Shown here piece by piece: positions 10,901 to 12,492 of a stretch of DNA of 12,492 bases. Where the stretch lies: the NCBI GenBank assembly GCA_004369085.1, contig ML210504.1:1-12492 (forward strand). Reading direction: 5' to 3'. Origin of the DNA: Coprinopsis marcescibilis. Lineage: Eukaryota > Basidiomycota > Agaricomycetes > Agaricales > Psathyrellaceae. How positions within the stretch are numbered: the stretch's first letter is position 1; each line of letters opens with the position of its first letter. Under the pieces are notes generated by a model. It was not told the DNA's origin, ran no database searches, and saw nothing but the letters and a program-made list of their open reading frames with translations. The translations under genes and the position numbers were made by a program.

Positions 10901-11427
10901 AGATGGCCATCTTTGTGCGCCTCCTGGCACACAGTGTTTGCAATCGCGGTCTTTCCGCTCCCAGCAGAGCTTGCGACTATGAAAGCTTCTGCAGATGAAC
11001 TGGGGCCGTGTATCCAGGAGGATATCTCCTCCAGATGCAAAACACGCGTGCCGGGGAGACACGCCTGACTAGGCTCCCAAGAGGACCCCACCGGGTTTGG
11101 TAGACGTCGGAGGGCTTCGTTTATATTGACTGTAATGTCTGATCCACCCTTTTTAGTAATAATACACCTGCTGATTAGGAGAGAAGGCGTACTGTTGGCG
11201 GTTTGGTAGATATGCTGTATATTCTGGCTGTGATAAAAGTCGCGCCCAGCAACGGACATATGAACATCTTGCAACTTGAAATCTCTTGCTTGTGAGAATA
11301 CCTCTGAAGATCAATGCTATTCAGTGAGGTGGGCGAGCTTCGAGGCATATCTGAGCGCACCTGTACGAAAATTGCCCGCCTGTCCTGTTTGGCTTTCCAG
11401 TGCGTCACCGCGGTCGCCCAGCCGCAT
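7930..11427 (-). CDS. NACHT-TPR (NLR-like) receptor protein, about 1128-1146 aa
   Basis: A STAND-type NTPase, the fungal counterpart of NOD-like receptors, thought to sense non-self and trigger a response. I join 11427-11361 and 11303-7930, with a possible further intron at 9556-9609. In the 1146-aa model: N-terminal segment 1-60 with no named effector domain; NACHT with Walker A SSAGSGKT at 134-141 (Lys140), Walker B VVTIDGLDE at 231-239 (Asp235), sensor FLFTTRPE at 262-269; the fungal NACHT-associated motif HLSVREFL near 454; then about eleven degenerate TPR units of some 42-45 residues from about 617 to the end, with repeated L-x-x-SL..A..L..L-R-..-AI/AL patterns. All catalytic motifs look intact. 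The next gene upstream (right) is a paralogue. The start is inferred: an in-frame stop precedes the ATG at 11427. The alternative is ATG 11259, which would remove 56 residues. Confidence 0.9.
9556..9609 (-). other. Candidate 54-bp in-frame, stop-free intron in the NACHT-TPR gene
   Basis: Within the open frame there is a consensus donor GTAAGT, a CTGAC branch site 7 bp before the acceptor, and ATCAG. Its length falls within the range of the other introns here (52-71 bp). It is 18 codons long, has no stop and lies between codons, so both spliced and unspliced forms are readable. The encoded residues (588-605) lie in the linker between the NACHT-associated part and the first TPR. I favour a real intron (1128-aa product). 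Confidence 0.65.
11304..11360 (-). other. Predicted 57-bp first intron of the NACHT-TPR gene
   Basis: The long open frame has no ATG before 11259, yet continues upstream as EVFSQARDFKLQDVH, which looks like genuine NACHT-protein N-terminus. It meets TGA just behind a CTTCAG acceptor. A donor CAG/GTGCGC at 11360 and a CTGAAT branch-like site give a 57-bp intron. Splicing joins a 22-codon exon in frame, with Glu23 across the junction. GTGCGC is a weaker donor than GTAAGT, so confidence is moderate. Confidence 0.6.
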
Positions 11428-11755
11428 CCAGCCCTTTATCTTTGCGGTGACCTACGGTGGCAGAACGCCCCGTTCATAAGGAGATGATTTGCAGTAAATC
11501 ATAAGGATCACTTGCCTTGTCCATTACCGATGAAGTGAGCCGAGGTTAGGCAAGTTGATGAACGAATCTGTAACAACGATTTTGAGGTCGGACAGGGGCC
11601 TCCGCGCCGGGCTCCGATTACGGCGGGCGGGCTTGTTACTGCGATTTCCGACGAGATATTTCCACGAAAGAGTTATGATTTGTGCTAGTAGGTAGCGAAT
11701 GGGAAATACATAGGTAAGGAGTCGAAGTGTCATACAAGGTATCAAACGCCGAGCT
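11428..11755 (-). other. Intergenic DNA between the two TPR-receptor genes
   Basis: This short spacer (about 330 bp) must hold the 3' end of the right-hand gene and the promoter of the NACHT-TPR gene. It includes a GC-rich patch at about 11592-11634. I see no clear TATA box and no repeat that would explain the tandem duplication. Confidence 0.5.
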
Positions 11756-12492
11756 TTAACAATGAGAACTACGAGAGCTGCAACCGGATCTGCTCAAGTT
11801 CGGGTCCAAACCTTTTCGGATCCTTCTCCGCCTGGATGTGAAGAATATCAAGCATCTCCTGCCGCAAGCCTGCCGCATCCCCCCTAACCCACACGCATCC
11901 AGACAAGCAGCATACTGTCTTAGCGAATGTATGAAATCGTGTGCAGCATCCAATGCAGAAGAATGATGATCCACCATCCTCCGCCGAATGTCCACTGCCT
12001 GCGCGTTCAACGGGATAGCCTCCTTGCTGCGTTCCAATATATGCAGGTAGTTTGCCAGGGTATGCATCGCAAGGGCATAGTTCCCGTTATGCTCCCATGG
12101 ATTTTTGGCAGCCAAGCCTTGCCAAATGTTGACAGCCTCTTGGGCGGGTACGATGGTGTCGGCAGTGTTCCCTAACTGGTGGAGATAATATAATGCGTGG
12201 TTGACGAGGGAAAGAGCAAGGAAAGGCTCGTATACGGCTGGATCGTTTGCTGCTAACCGACGTCGCATTTGTATCGAGTCGATAATTTCAGTGATGGCTT
12301 CCTGGTAGCGTTTTAAATTAGCGAGGTCGATGGCAAGGTTGTAGAGCGAAAGCGAAAGATCCCCGTAAAATGCATCCGGATCCGGATTTCTGTATGTTAA
12401 TTCTCGCCACAACCCAGCGGCTCTTCGACCGTAGTCCACAGCTGCCTCGACATCTCCGGTCGAAGAAAGACATATGGCATATTCGTGATAGG
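11756..12492 (-). CDS. 3' part of a second TPR-repeat (NLR-like) protein, with a frame break near its end
   Basis: The frame is open to the right edge, so the gene starts outside the window. The visible part holds about five TPR-like units starting YHEYAICLSSTGD. It aligns without gaps to the C-terminal TPRs of the neighbouring NACHT-TPR protein: shared LWRE, SI.MRR.LA, LALSL.NH, PAQEA and AIR/VDIRR positions, roughly two residues in five by eye. A NACHT domain upstream is therefore likely but not seen. At a run of six G (minus strand, 11879-11884) the homology jumps to another frame, which reads GLRQEMLDIL and ends in TAG at 11769. The unshifted frame ends in an Arg/Cys/Ser-rich tail at 11756. 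This is either a one-base loss in the G-run (real or an assembly error) or a naturally altered tail. Confidence 0.85.
   Translation of the reverse strand, partial: YHEYAICLSSTGDVEAAVDYGRRAAGLWRELTYRNPDPDAFYGDLSLSLYNLAIDLANLKRYQEAITEIIDSIQMRRRLAANDPAVYEPFLALSLVNHALYYLHQLGNTADTIVPAQEAVNIWQGLAAKNPWEHNGNYALAMHTLANYLHILERSKEAIPLNAQAVDIRRRMVDHHSSALDAAHDFIHSLRQYAACLDACGLGGMRQACGRRCLIFFTSRRRRIRKGLDPNLSRSGCSSRSSHC

Noticed and set aside
11524..11745. 73-codon minus-strand open frame between the receptor genes
   Set aside because: No similarity to receptor sequence or any known domain; lies in the promoter/3' UTR spacer.

Overview
The window looks like nuclear DNA from a basidiomycete fungus, most likely an Agaricomycete. 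The evidence is introns of 52-71 bp with GT..AG ends and, in most, a CTGAC-type branch site just before the acceptor; an intron-split forkhead factor; and a NACHT-TPR receptor of the kind expanded in mushroom-forming and Rhizoctonia-like fungi. Every gene I can support lies on the minus strand, so the order of transcription is from the right edge to the left. No tRNA, rRNA, CRISPR array or intact transposon was seen.

Right to left: (1) 12492-11756 is the 3' part of a TPR-repeat protein, cut by the window edge, with a reading-frame break in a run of six G just before its end. (2) 11427-7930 is a complete NACHT-TPR protein of about 1130-1146 residues. It has a short first exon, a 57-bp intron, and a second candidate intron of 54 bp that is a multiple of three, contains no stop, and so hides inside a long open frame. 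The two genes are tandem paralogues: their C-terminal TPR parts align without gaps over about 200 residues. (3) 7403-6579 is a three-exon gene for a 230-residue acidic protein of unknown function that seems conserved among basidiomycetes. (4) 3843-2245 is a four-exon gene for a 474-residue forkhead transcription factor, with a TATA box about 400 bp upstream of its start, a pyrimidine-rich leader and upstream ORFs.

The remaining DNA is non-coding as far as I can see: 1-2244 (downstream of the forkhead gene, with a TATGGG-rich block near the left edge), 4255-6578 (2.3 kb between the forkhead promoter and the orphan gene), 7404-7929 and 11428-11755. The genes need not form a pathway. The two right-hand genes are a small NLR-like receptor cluster, plausibly for non-self or symbiont recognition; the forkhead and orphan genes look like ordinary core genes beside it. 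The most novel candidates are the twofold RDF-containing N-terminal segment of the NACHT protein, which resembles amyloid-signalling motifs, the silent in-frame intron, and the frame break in the paralogue.
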